From: Lindgomyces ingoldianus
Taxonomy: Eukaryota; Ascomycota; Dothideomycetes; Pleosporales; Lindgomycetaceae
Reading direction: 5' to 3'
Length of the DNA: 64,000 nucleotides
Assembly (NCBI RefSeq): GCF_010093535.1
Contig: NW_022985178.1
Span: forward strand, 733,724-797,723
Of this stretch, positions 41,461 to 53,183 are shown piece by piece (the first letter of the stretch is position 1; each line of letters starts with the position of its first letter). The notes below the pieces were generated by a model. The model saw only the letters and a list, made by a program, of their open reading frames with translations, had not been told where the DNA came from and searched no databases. Both the position numbers and the translations under genes were made by a program.

Positions 41461-42824
41461 AGATGTTAGATGTCTCAGAGATATTTCAGTTTCCGCATCG
41501 AAAACTGAGGCAGATATGGTGGCCTGGGCTGTCGTCAGCCTGCGTCTGGACGTTTGAACAGGCCCCTATGAAACACCTATCTGAAGGTCTCTGGTATTCC
41601 TTAGTTCTTTCTGTAACTGGGCGAGTTGCGTTTTCCTTTTATTAAATCCCCCGAGCATATCCCTTTATTTTGATCCAGTCCATATTCTAATTTAATATCT
41701 AGGGCAGGTACGGTTCGCTGTCCGATGTGCACGTTGGTGCCAGGCAAGGATTGGCAGTGGCGTAGGACCTGGGAAAGAGCGCCAAGGAAGGCGAAGCAAA
41801 CCTACGAGGGCCGATGCGATCGCAATGAGTCGAAATAAAGAAGAAACAGTGTTGGATAACTCCCTCTTTTACCGTGTCGTGGATGTTAGAGGTTGAATTA
41901 AATGAGAGCAGTATCGACTGCTTGGCATGTTATACCATTACAAACGTCACGTAGTATTCATTTGCTGTCCCGAGAGTCATGAAATATTACGTTCTAAACG
42001 AGAAGCTAGTGTTCCCATATTTTCTTATAGTATCTCTAGGCCCCGCTCCCTGCGATTCTCTTTAAGTTTGTGTACAGATGCACCCAATCATTACTCCTTC
42101 TACCTAAATAGTCTCTGCGGGTATATGTCTAACTAAGCAATGGCTCTTAGCCCACTGATATTTGCATTCCGACTTAATCTTCCTGGCGAATAAAGAGTGA
42201 GTAGTCTCCTAGATTTCGCGTAATTACCTAGGTATTTGGGGTCCGAAGTTTACCTGAGGTTGCCAAAGTAAGTGTCAGAGCGGGAAAATCAATTGTTGAG
42301 TAGTTTTTGGAAATGTGCCCAAAAAGCGATGTTAGCCGAGGTGCCATGAGTGATAGAAAGGAGATCAGAGAAGGTTCAGGCACTCTCCCGACTTCTGTAA
42401 TTGGACTTCGCGATTTCCACTTAGCTAGGGTCATATCTTGGCCGATCGTATACGAAGTACCCAAATGGCCAAGTCTGACATGCTGTTGGTCTTGATTTAG
42501 AACAGCCTGGTGCAAGAAACAAGTTGTGAGTAGCATGCATTCATCTACGCCGTGTTATTGCATACTATGGAACATAACCAGCTCAGATTTGATTGACCAA
42601 CCCTCTTGTTAGATAGAAGGAAGAGATTGAGACGACAGAGTACTCCTGCAAATGGGATCCTTCGAAAGTTCCATGGAAGAGTGATGCTGGATGCGCTGCT
42701 ATTCGTGTAGCTCGGTAATAAAATTGCCAATTAATATTACAAATTACATCACCCCATTAGGATCCGTCTTCAATGAGCCGCTCGATTCTCCTTCAGTATC
42801 CTGTCTATTACAAGATCGTGTTTA
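41461..42824. other. Degraded spacer, possible further MFS remnants
   Basis: No supported gene. Minus-strand stretches such as PSLISFLSLMAPRLTSLFG (within 42228-42536) may be hydrophobic remnants of the transporter but cannot be aligned by eye. The 3' end of the Thr-rich gene follows. Confidence 0.35.
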
Positions 42825-43936
42825 TTAATAAGTAGCTTTCTTGGTAGTAGTTACCGTTGCGGTAATTGTCTTGGTAACTCTATAAAGAAGATTAGTTGAC
42901 CCTCGAGAACATGTATTAGTCGAGGGAGGCCTTACGGGATAGTCTTTGTCTGGCTAACGGTAGAAGTAGCTGTCTTGGTGAAAATTGAGGTGGTTTTTGC
43001 GACAGAAGTAGAGGTGATAGTCTTAGTGATTGAGGCCGTGACAGTTGCGCTCACAGTAGTGGGGACTGTAATGGTGGAGCTCACCGTGCTAGTAAGCGTC
43101 TCAGTGTACGGGATCGTCGTGGTTGAAGACACGGTCTGGGTGGAGGGAATTGTAGTAGTGGAGGAGATTGTTTCGGTGTATGGAATAGTGGTAGTCGATG
43201 TTTCAGTCGTGCTGAAAGTTGACGTAGAAGACAACGTCTCCGTATACGGCACAGTGGTGGTTACTGTTTGAGTCGTGCTGACAGTTGAAGTAGATGAGAA
43301 TGTTTCAGTGTACGGTACAGTGGTGGTGGAAGTTTCAGTTGTGCTAATTGTTGAAGTGGAAGATATTGTTTCCGTGTATGGAACCGTAGTGGTGGATGTT
43401 TCCGTAGTGCTAATAGTTAGCGTGGACGAGAATGTTTCAGTCGTACTGAGAGTGGAAGTAGAAGAGAATGTCTCGGTGTAGGGAACCGTAGTAGTTGATG
43501 TTTCTGTAGTGCTAACCGTATTGCTGATTGTTGAAGTCGACGACACAGTCTCGGTGTACGGAATCGTGCTTGTGGACAGCACAGTTTCAGTGTGTGGAAT
43601 CGTGGTAGTCGACGAGATGATTTCAGTGTACGGCACCGTAGAGGTTGAAAGGACCGTTTGGGTGCTACTAATTGGGATTGTCGAAGTCGACAGGACAATT
43701 TGAGTGCTGCTAATGGTAATAGTCTTCGTGTCAGTGACGGTAGCATGGGCCTTGTGTCCTTCGCCATTCTGCGTGAGGGTTGAGGTGGTCGTGCGGGTAA
43801 CAGTATGGGTAATAGTCTGAGTGACACCGGGAGGAACAGGAAAACGCTTCCCCAGTTCCTCTCGTGGCTTCTGGTTCCATGGCATTGCCAACGATTGGGC
43901 GGCCCAAATGCCAAAAAGGAAAGTAGTGTACATCAT
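42825..43936 (-). CDS. Secreted Thr/Ser-repeat protein, paralogue A
   Basis: Exons on the minus strand are 43936-42936 and 42879-42825 (351 residues). A signal peptide (MMYTTFLFGIWAAQSLAMPW) and a short basic linker are followed by about 280 residues of imperfect tandem repeats built from TVPYTETxSSTSTxSTTET units (about 22 residues). The end is TKTITATVTTTKKATY from the tiny last exon (intron GTAAGG...TAG). No hydrophobic GPI tail is present, so the protein is probably secreted and heavily O-glycosylated. It shares signal peptide, intron position and phase, repeat style and even the leader AATGAGTG(G/A)CTGAA with the gene at 49130-50335. Both flank an AT-rich block, a setting typical of rapidly evolving surface or effector genes; function unknown. 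Confidence 0.78.
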
Positions 43937-44990
43937 ATTGAGCGTATGAATGAGTGGCTGAAATGGTTGTCTGAAACGATTGACGGGCGGAAAGTGCTGG
44001 ACTACGCCGAAAGAACGAGTGGACGGCAAAGAGAGAGTGGACTGCTGAGCTAGGAAATCAAGAGAAAGAAGAGAGCGGAGTTGTCTATTATGAGTGTCAA
44101 GTCTTTTTACCCAGCCTACCGTTCTTCTTTCCATAGGCTCCAGAAATGGAAGCTGCCCACCGGCCGTCAGCCATCGACCGTATTGGCATTCGCTTCCTTG
44201 TCGCTTTCTATAACCTGTTCCTCGAAAATCGAATTCTAAATTCGCCCAGAGGAGCAAAAAGCATGGGGTACACGATGTGACATGGGGAGGTATTAATCTC
44301 TGGAACGAGATTAAGCGAATATTGGGATTGGGTGACCTGTCATGTTTAAGGCATTGCGATGCGGAGCCGAAAAAAAGAAGTAGAAAGGGGGATAATAATC
44401 GAATGCGGGAATTGACAATGGAATGGGATGCATTGAGGCTTGCGTTTGAAGCTCCGTCACCAAGGAATTGATACTGCGTGGTGTTATGAAGCGCTCAAGT
44501 TCCGAGGAGAGCGTTGATGTTTATGCTAAGCTTGGTCTGGGTCAAACGGTGAATGGCACGTGCCGATAACGATAACGATAACGACACGCACTTGCATCTC
44601 CTCAAAGGTCGCTTCCACCCCACTAGCTTTTAGCATGTTTCATTTCGAGAGCAACTATGGCACTATTACAAGAGTGGACGCATTCCAAGGGGAATAAATC
44701 GCCAAAGACTTCTTCGACATCAATCTTTCCAGAAGCAGGCCACTATCCGCCGTAAGCCAAACGCCGAAGCTGCGCTGCAAGAAGCTACCGGTAGCTGCTT
44801 CTCAGCCTCCTGCCATCAACAGAGTTAAGTGAAACAGCAAGTCACCCACCTGACCTTGCCTGTTGAAACCCGGCTTCAAATGTATGACCAACTTCTTGTA
44901 AGTCGATTTGATCGGACGCAAAACCCTTTGTGGGCAGTTGGAAACAACTAGCGCTTCTAGTAAGAACCTAGTACTGTACGGTTAGGGCGA
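43937..44990. other. Upstream region of paralogue A
   Basis: About 1 kb of normal composition between the Thr-rich gene and the AT-rich block. A (CGATAA)3 run lies at about 44563-44582. I see no gene; a possible regulatory region. Confidence 0.4.
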
Positions 44991-47400
44991 TTTTAAGGCT
45001 TGCACGAGTGAGATTTTGTGTATGTATAGTAGCTATTCGTTACAGCTTTTATTATCTATATAAGTAGTTTAATTTAAATAATGTACATTAAACTCTAAAC
45101 AAAATAGTTAGTAGTATAAGTTTCTAAAGATATAAAATTAAAGTCTAATTAGCTATAAAATAACTAATAACTACTTTTTATTATAAAAGTAAAGAGGTTT
45201 AAAAGCTTACTACTTACTACTTTATATTATAGCTAGTTTTTTTAATGTTAAATATAATTATTTATAACGTACTTCACAGGCAAGTTGCTTACACACCTAA
45301 GTTGCTTACTTTTGCTAAGACCCCACTAAACTACTCTTTCTACACTAATGCATTCCCCATAACACTACTTAGACGCGCTAAAAGAATGTTAGATATAGCT
45401 TACACTCTAAGCTTTTAAATAAAACATAAAACTCTTAAAAAAATGTGCTATAGCTATATATAAGGTTTTATAAAAGATAATAAATAACTATAGCACTAGA
45501 TAACTTTTATAAGCTAATTCTACAGCTAAATTATAAAGGCTAGGCAATAAAAAGGAGCAGGTAATTATTAAGACTATACTTAAGCTATATGCGTAAGGAA
45601 TTTCCCTTTAAATAGCATTTATAGCTAATATAGCTAATTCTTTGCACGCTAAGCGTAATCTAGGCTATGTTTATATAAACTAGCCTAGTATATTTATAAA
45701 GCATTATTTAAAGCTTAAAGTAAAGTTTTAAGCGCAAGTATAGTTAAAAGATATTTAGCTAATTATAAACCCTATTTTACTAAAGTTATACATGTTATTA
45801 TTCTAGATGCTATACTTAGCTTTAATATTCTTTATAAGGCTAAACCTGCCCTAAATTACCTTAGGACTCTTGTAAAGAGCTTTTTTATAGTTATACTTAC
45901 GCTTAAATGTTACTTTAAGCTCTAAATAACACTTTATAAACGTACTAGGCTAGTTTATGTAAACATAGCCTAGATTACGCTTAGCGCGCAAAGAATTAGC
46001 TATATTAGCTATAAATGCTATCTAAGGGGAAATTCCTTGCGCATATAGCTTAAGTATAGTCTTAATAATTACCTGCTTTTTTTTATTGCCTAGCTTTTAT
46101 AATTTAGCTATAGAATTAGCTTATAAAAGTTATCTAGCGCTATAGTTATTTATTATTTTTTTTATAAGACTTTGCATATAGCTACAGTATATTTCTTTAA
46201 AAGTTTTATATTTTATTTAAAAGCTTAGAGTGTAAGCTGTATCTAATGTTCTTTTAGCGCGTTTAAGTAGTGTTGTGGGGAATGCATTAGTGTAGAAAGA
46301 GTAGTTTAGTAGGGTCTTAGCAAAAGTAAGCAACTCAGGTGTGTGAGTAACTTGCCTGTGAAGTACGTTAATACTTTTTAGTAAAACTAAATTGTAATAA
46401 CTTAGCAAAGCTTATAATTACCTAATAATAGTGTTAAAATAGTAAAGAAAAAGAACTATATTTTACACTACAATATTTAAATAGCTTAACGCTACTTGCA
46501 ACACAATTAATATATACTTTAGTTTATTGTAATTTGCTACAAATTTTCTCTATTCCCTCTCTAACATCGCTAGCTAATCTCTAGCTAATATCTTTAAACA
46601 CTAGCCTATTATATAAATTCTTAGTTACTATACAACTAGCTATAATAAAGCACCTCTTACAACTAGTAGCTAAGATAGTAAGAAAATTAAAAGTAATTTT
46701 AAAAAGAATAAAATAAAATATTTTATCTCTAGCAATTAACTAAAATACTATACAAAAAACTATTCTACTATAGTATATAAAATAACTTCTATAACAAGCC
46801 TACTACGTATCTAGCAGCTGTTTATATATACTATAGTAGCTATACACTAATAGAAAAAAGTTTCTTTATTAATATTAACTTTATACTCTTTTAATAGATG
46901 CTAAATAATATAGTTATAGCTATCTTCTAGCTTTACAAGGCTTTAAAAGCTTTAATTATAACACTAATAGTAAAGCGAAAGTAGATTGCTTTACTTTACT
47001 TTTTTTAAAAGAGTTAAATATACACTATTAGCTTACACTTTTAATAATATATTATTATTATCTAGTTATTAAGTTAGATAGCTTATTTTAACTTTTCTTA
47101 GCATGTATATTACTATCTATAAAGGCTACTTTAGCTTTAGAGTAATTTATTTTACTAATTATTTTATTATATAAACCTTATTATCTCTTTCTACTACTTT
47201 AATGTTAACATGTTTTATAAGCGAGTAGACTACTTAAGTAAGTAGGCTAGCAAACTCTACTAAAACGCCTATGCTGTAATTTAGCGCAACATTATAATAA
47301 TTATTTATACTATATACAGTAGTATACAATTTTTAGATGTGTTACTATAATCTAAGTTATCTATTTTTAATATATAAGTGTAGGTATTATTGTTAGATAT
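44991..47400. other. AT-rich, RIP-like block
   Basis: Sequence strongly enriched in TA, TTA and TAG words and poor in CA/TG relative to TA, with no open frame of note. This is the usual result of repeat-induced point mutation of duplicated DNA. Apart from the hairpin element at 45267-46368 I cannot identify the original sequence. Confidence 0.75.
45267..46368. mobile_element. 1.1-kb giant hairpin (long-TIR) element, copy 1, RIP-mutated
   Basis: Starts ACGTACTTCACAGGCAAG and ends with its inverse; flanked by TA on both sides. The inverted arms extend about 480 bp inward, with matching landmarks GACGCGCTAAAAGAA / TTCTTTTAGCGCG, GGAGCAGGTAATTATTAAG / its inverse, and CTAGCCTAGTA / TACTAGGCTAG. 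A short central spacer remains. Nothing in it codes. A second copy of almost the same length lies at 60844-61943, and the two differ mostly by transitions. A TA duplication would suit a Tc1/mariner-type MITE, but arms this long are unusual. Confidence 0.85.
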
Positions 47401-47478
47401 GCGCACCTACTGTTAAGACAGGAGGAACGCTGGACGAAAGCTGCTACATAGTACGAGCAATAAGCTCGAACAGTATGT

Positions 47479-47674
47479 TGCTGCAAATTGCAGCATTTTG
47501 CAACAAATTGCAGCATGTTGCAGCAAATTGCAGCATGTTGCAGCATTTTGCAATATTCTGCAACAAATTGCAGCATGTTGCAGCATTTTGCAACAAATTG
47601 CAGCATGTTGCAGCGTTTTGCAACAAATTGCAGCATGTTGCAGCATTCTGCAACAAATTGCAGCATGTTGCAAG
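47479..47674. repeat. Decamer-based minisatellite (TTGCAGCA every 10 bp)
   Basis: About 19-20 successive decamers of the form NNTTGCARCA (AATTGCAGCA, TGTTGCAGCA, TTTTGCAACA), mostly arranged as 30-bp trimers. The spacing equals one DNA helical turn. All six frames are open through it, giving apparent Cys/Gln/His-rich proteins that I regard as artefacts. It lies in a small normal-GC island (47400-47860) between AT-rich stretches and is not visibly RIP-mutated. Confidence 0.9.
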
Positions 47675-49129
47675 CTGGTCGCGCATAGGGCTAGTGTGCG
47701 AGGGACTCGGACCGGAAAAACAAAAGCCGAGCAACACGAGCAGAGCAGAGAAAGGATCGATAAATCAATACAATCAATCATCATCCCATACATCATATCC
47801 AAAACCCATCATTCATCTCAGGAAGCCCAGAAACAGTGCTTCAATCTGACATTATAAAGCAAGCGTTAGAAAGACTAGATTACATTAACTATAAATTATA
47901 GAAGTAGTAATTTATATTAACTATATACTTAAGATCTCTTAGCGTGCTTTATAGTTTCTTACTAAGATAAAGCATCTCTGTTTTAGTGTGCTAAGATAGA
48001 TTAGGTATCTATGTTATAATAGACCTTATAGCTAAGGTCTTCTTCCTGTTCTTCTACTGGTTCGCTTAGTTCCTCGGGTCCTAGCCAATTGAGGAGCTCT
48101 GCTACTTCCAGTGTATTGCTATTCGTAACATATAAATTGTACAAGTTGTTCTTTTTACTCTCCTGTAGTAGGGAATAAAATATGAAAAATACTATAGCTA
48201 ACGTTATGAAATAAGAATTAAATTTTAGGTTAATATATAAATATAGATTTCCAAGGTCTCTCTTAAACTCAGGGGGCTATAGAAAATAAGAAGAGAAACA
48301 CAACAATATCCCTCGCCTCACTCTAATATGGGGAAGTACTGACTACAAGAAAGCATTTTATACATGTCCTCAGAAAGATTTGCAAGAGGTATGAAAACCT
48401 TCCACTAAGGTATAAAGCCATCAGGAAGTGTACAGAAAGGTATAAGAAATCAGAAACACGATTGCTAGAACAAGGTTGTATGCTGAAGCTATAATCCAAC
48501 AACCTGAGGTTGACTATGCACCCGCGCTTGATAACCATCCTAATCCGCCCCCAAAGACATACCAATTTGGGATGAATACGATTGGTGAGCGCAGAAAAAG
48601 CTAATGATTTCAAGCAGGAGAGGGAAGAATAATGGCATCGCAAGAGATTCATTAGAGGAGGAATCATTTCCATAGCCTGGCAGGATCTAGCGATCATTTT
48701 GTTTTTCTCTAAAATACTGCCTGTGATTATAAGTGGGGCGGAAGATTAAAAGGCGCAGCGGCGCTCCTGAGATAAGCGACGTGCTGCAGACCCACCTCGA
48801 CCCGCGAAGGGATAAAAGTAAACACGGTCGCTTAACCTAAAAGTAGCGAGAACGCGTCGTTTGGGAGGAACAATCAGGGGATTTGGGTGAAGTGAATGAG
48901 CAGAATTAACTAAGATGAAGAGAAGATAATATCGGCATCAGCGAGCGTCTCTTCAATTAGCTAAAATAAGAAGATTTGCAAATTGAACAGCATAAATAGC
49001 TCTGCCCATCTGATTACAATTACAAGGCGCTAACACCGAAACCCGGATCGACGCATATTACCTGAGGTTTCTCTCATACCTATCCCCCTACTTATCTCGC
49101 TAACTCCAAAACCAGGCTTCTCAATTCTC
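47675..49129. other. Gene-free region, partly AT-rich
   Basis: About 47860-48250 is AT-rich like the block to the left. 48260-49129 has near-normal composition but only frames shorter than 125 codons without domains (for example 48323-48697 on the minus strand). It may include a decayed gene; nothing is recognisable. Confidence 0.4.
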
Positions 49130-50335
49130 CTAGGCCTTCGTCACCGTTTTCGTCACCGTCGACGTTTGGTATTTTGTGGCTCTATAAGAAAAGCAGTAAA
49201 GGTTAGCCAGTGTCTGAAAAAGCAATCAGGCATAGTCCAGGATCTAAACTTACGAGATCGTTGCGGTGATAATGCTCGTTGCCTTGATCGTTTGAGTAGC
49301 TGTCTTCGTAACCATCGTCGTGCTGCGGATCACTGTTGTGATTGTACCAGTAACTGTTGTAGAGATGGTGGAGGTAGAAGGCACCGTCTGGGTGGACTTT
49401 TCCACGCGAGTTTCGGTAGTAGGGATTGTTGAAGTAGAGAATACGGTTGAAGTGGTGGTCTCTGAGTGAGTTTCTGTAGTGGGGATTGTTGAAGTAGAGA
49501 ATACGGTTGAAGTGGCGGTCTCTGAGTGAGTTTCGGTGGTGGGAATAGTTGAAGTATAGAATACCGTCGAAGTTGAAGTCTCTGAATGTGTTTCAGTGAG
49601 GGGAATTGTCGAGGTGGAAGACACAGTTGAGGTAGTGGTCTCTGAATGTGTTTCAGTGAGGGGAATTGTCGAGGTGGAAAACACAGTTGAGGTAGTGGTC
49701 TCTGAATGTGTTTCAGTCAGAGGGATGGTTGAAGTGGACGAGACTATTGAGGTAGTGGTCTCGGAATGGGTTTCAGTCAATGGGATTGTTGAAGTAGAAA
49801 ATACTGTTGAGGTAGTGGTCTCTGAATGGGTTTCAGTAAGGGGGATGGTTGAGGTTGAAGATACGATTGAGGTTGTGGTCTCTGAATGTGTTTCAGTGAT
49901 GGGTATTGTCGTGAAAATTGTTGATATGGAGGAGACGGTGGAAGTGTACGTCTCTGAATGTGTCTCTGTTGTTGGAATGATTGAAGTTGAAGAGACCGTT
50001 GCGGTGGCAGTTTCCGTCCTGGAGATTGTACTGTACGCAGTAGAGGTAATCGGTATCGTGGTCGTCGTGAACACGGTCGAGGTGGAAGTTGTACGTCCGA
50101 CTGAAGTCGATGTTATAACGGAAGTGGTAGTGGTTGCAATTATCGTAGGAACCGTTGTCAACACAGTTGAAGTGGAAATGGTACGGGCAACCGCAGTTGA
50201 TGTTACGACGGAAGTCGAAGTACACACAGCACGCTTTACAAGTCTGGCGGGTTCGCGATCATCAGGATCTTGACTCCAAGGCATTGCAAGGGACTGGGTA
50301 GCCCAAAGGCCGAAAAGGAGTGTAGAGAACTTCAT
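49130..50335 (-). CDS. Secreted Thr/Ser-repeat protein, paralogue B
   Basis: Exons on the minus strand are 50335-49254 and 49181-49130 (377 residues). A signal peptide (MKFSTLLFGLWATQSLAMPW) and a 30-residue linker precede a Val/Thr-rich head with TSTSVVTSTAVARTISTSTV. Then come at least nine tandem copies of a 20-residue unit (STIPLTETHSETTTSTVFST-like), and ATKYQTSTVTKTVTKA from the last exon (intron GTAAGT...TAG). The two-exon layout, splice phase and signal peptide match paralogue A at 42825-43936. No GPI tail. Probably secreted or wall-associated and O-mannosylated. The repeat copies differ slightly, so the number of units may vary between strains. Confidence 0.8.
49420..49930 (-). repeat. 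60-bp coding tandem repeat in paralogue B
   Basis: The plus-strand phrase GTCTCTGAATGTGTTTCAGT recurs about every 60 bp (for example near 49580, 49640, 49700, 49760, 49820, 49880), encoding the TETHSET unit. Copies near 49617-49720 are nearly identical, which indicates recent unit duplication or conversion. Confidence 0.85.
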
Positions 50336-50734
50336 GCTAGTTTTGTGAAATGAGTGACTGAACGACCAGGGTAAAAGTAGAGAGTGAGTGAGTTAATTGA
50401 GAAATTGAAGGGAAACTCATCTTCGAAGGCGGTGGTGCCTCTTTCTACCTTTTTGCTATCCAATCTCATCGTGCTGGGCACAAATAGACTATTCGGTAAC
50501 CCTAACGCCATAGTCGCTTCACAAAAGCTGCTGTTCTTTTGCAGTATGATGAGTCTCCCAAAAGGAAACAAAGAGAACGGCATTCATGAGGTGCCGAAAG
50601 CAGATGGTGGAAGCGGGAGATTGGCCGATGTCTTGGTGCTCTCGGTTAGGAACCAATCATAGCCGAACTGTTTCAAACCGAGTACCGTATTTTATCAGCT
50701 GACGCTCGGCCCCACCTAACGCACACCCCACCAC
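50336..50734. promoter_or_regulatory. Upstream region of paralogue B
   Basis: A 399-bp stretch of normal GC between the start of the Thr-rich gene and the outer LTR element. The leader shares AATGAGTGACTGAAC with paralogue A. The LTR element begins about 400 bp from the start codon, so it may have replaced distal promoter sequence. Confidence 0.45.
50730..50734. repeat. Target-site duplication (left) of the outer LTR element
   Basis: ACCAC immediately before the LTR, repeated at 63851-63855. Confidence 0.9.
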
Positions 50735-51052
50735 TGTCACGATTGTGCACGAGTAAGGTTATAGAGCTTCACAGAGGTCTAGTTTAATTACTACGTAAGG
50801 TATTATAGTAAGTATAAGACGTTGTGTAAGAAATAAGAAGGTTTAAAAAGAAATTAGTAATTAAATACTTAGCTTAAAAGTCTAAGCACTTTAAGTATAA
50901 ATTAAGCTTATTTTAGGTTTAGTTAGTGTTAAGGCAGTTTATACTTAAGTTTATATCTATGTTATGTTATGTTTATGTTAGACGTGCACTAATAATACTT
51001 TAGTACATGTCTAATATAGTTATGTCTAGGATCTAGAGAGAATACTATAATA
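50735..51052 (-). repeat. Outer LTR element: 3' LTR (318 bp)
   Basis: Begins TGTCACGATTGTGCACGAG on the plus strand. It is matched base for base in length by 63533-63850, with almost only C/T and G/A differences. It is followed by a C-rich run (purine tract on the minus strand, 51053-51063), placing the polypurine tract and hence this LTR at the 3' end of a minus-strand element. Confidence 0.9.
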
Positions 51053-52870
51053 GTACCCCCCTTCTTATTAAAAAAGAAATTTTTTATATTAGTAGTTCTA
51101 GCATTAAGTTATCTTTATTAGAGTATAAGTTTAGTTTAGATAAGTATTAAGCATAAAATTAGGTTACTATAAAGTTCTTTTATAAAGCTTCTGCAGGTTT
51201 CTATAACAGTTTATTATATTTAGTCTATTTTATAAAGTATTTATAGATATGTTTTTTTTATTAAACTAGATCTATTTAATATCTTTTATAATGTATTCTA
51301 GTTTATTATTTATAATAATAAGTTTAGGTAGTAAGTTTAGCTATCTAAGTAAATAGTTAGATTTAAAAGCTACTTAGCGCAGTAATAATACATAAAACAT
51401 AGAGTGTATCTTTATGCTATTAAGTAGGATTAATTAGTAAGCATGTAATAAAACTATATAAGCTACTATAAAAAAGCTAAAGTTTTTTTAATTAAGTTTT
51501 TTTAATTAAGTTTTTTTAATTATTAGTTTATTTAAATATTTCTAGTGTCTAGCTAGACCTTTTTGCTAGCTATATATATAAAGGCAAAGGTTTAAAATTA
51601 GTTTATATACTTTTATTAAAAAGCTTAAGCTTATGTAAGCTTTTTATAAATGTATTTAAATATATTTTAAATTTTATTAATAAGTTTATTTACATTTATT
51701 ACTTATATAAATTAATAAGTTAGTTAGAGGTATTTAAAAGTAGTTTAAATCTTATTTAAAAGTAGTATTTATAGTTTACTTAAAATAAGGATACTTATGT
51801 TAATTTAGATGTTATGTTATTAGCTTTAAACTATGCTATAGCTAACTATTTTACTTAGTTATCTTACTAGTAGTTTATGTACACTTATAGAACTTATTTT
51901 ATTATAGTATTTATATTCTTAGTCTAGCTATTAGTCTCTAAGTAAAAAGCTATAGATAGATAAAGGATAATTTAGAGCTATTTATAAAGTTTGTTCTAAA
52001 AGGCTAAGACAAACTGTGTACCTCTATCTAATATAATTATATTAGGTAGGCTATAGTAAACTTATATGTATTAGTAGAATAACTAGGCTATATTAAAGGC
52101 AGTTATAAAAGAATATAGTATTAAGTGTTAATACTTAGTTAAGTAATTAATAACTACTATAATATTTATATACCTTTTAGATAAAAGTAAGTCTATAATA
52201 AAATTAATTAATATGTCTTTTTAAGCTTATTTAGAAATTAGAAGTAGTTTAAGTAAGCTATTATACTTTTTTTAAAAAGCTTTTACTTTATAGTAAGTAT
52301 AGCAACATAATACATATTAGCGTATAGTATAGAACATGCAGGGCTAGTAGTACTCTCTTTATAGTAGGTTAAGAGTCTTTCCTTTACCTAAGTGTTTTTT
52401 AATAAGTAAGTTATGTATAATTTAAAGTAGTTTAATTCTTAGTTTATTAAAATTAAAAATTATAAGTTAGTTATAGTAATATAGCTTACTATTTTAGTTT
52501 TTATAGTTAGCTAGTGTTACTTTTTTTAACTAACTAGTGCTGTTTTAGAGTAAGTTTAAAGTTTCTTAAATAAATTTATTATTTAAATACTTATTAGTAA
52601 TAATTTAATTAATTATTTAATTTATTTTATTTAAGTTAAGGTCTAAAAATAGCTTAAGTTAAAGTAAAGTTTAGTATTAAGCTTTTTATACTTCTTTTTA
52701 AGTAAAGACATTTTAGGATTACTTTATAAAAGCATTTAGTTTCCTTTTATTTTAACTAAAATAATAAGTAATCTTAAAATTAAAATAAAATAGGTATTTA
52801 AACTAATAAGCTTATTAGTAGCTAAGTTATTTTATAGTTATAAAGTACTATAAGTTCTTATAGTTAGATA

Positions 52871-52875
52871 GAACC
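52871..52875. repeat. Target-site duplication (left) of the inner LTR element
   Basis: GAACC, repeated at 59210-59214. Confidence 0.9.
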
Positions 52876-53183
52876 TGTAACGGCGCAGGCAAGACAATGG
52901 GTCCGAATGCGGTATGAATCCACTTAGAGGCATATGGGAGTGTGTGGGGACTTAGAGACCTGGGAATACTAATGACACCTATAGGCCTTGTACGTAGGAT
53001 ATTAGAAAACTACTAAGCTAGCTACAGGGGCAAAGTGCAACTAAATACATAAGGGAATAGGGGTAACAGCAGGGGGCTAGGCAGAGTTGAGTCAGGGTCG
53101 AGCCAGGGTCGGAGCCGATACGGAGACCCTTCGGATAGGTTCTGGGGCGACCTGAGATGGAACAATTTATGAGAATTGTTACA
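52876..53183 (-). repeat. Inner LTR element: 3' LTR (308 bp)
   Basis: TGTAACGGCGCAGG...TTGTTACA, the same length as 58902-59209 and differing only by transitions in the parts compared. It is followed by CTACCCCCCCCTC, a polypurine tract on the minus strand. The LTRs have much higher GC than the RIP-mutated interior. Confidence 0.92.

Noticed and set aside
47367..47857. Cys/Gln/His-rich open frames on both strands in the minisatellite
   Set aside because: A 30-bp unit without stop words keeps all six frames open; no start context or conserved flanks support a protein.
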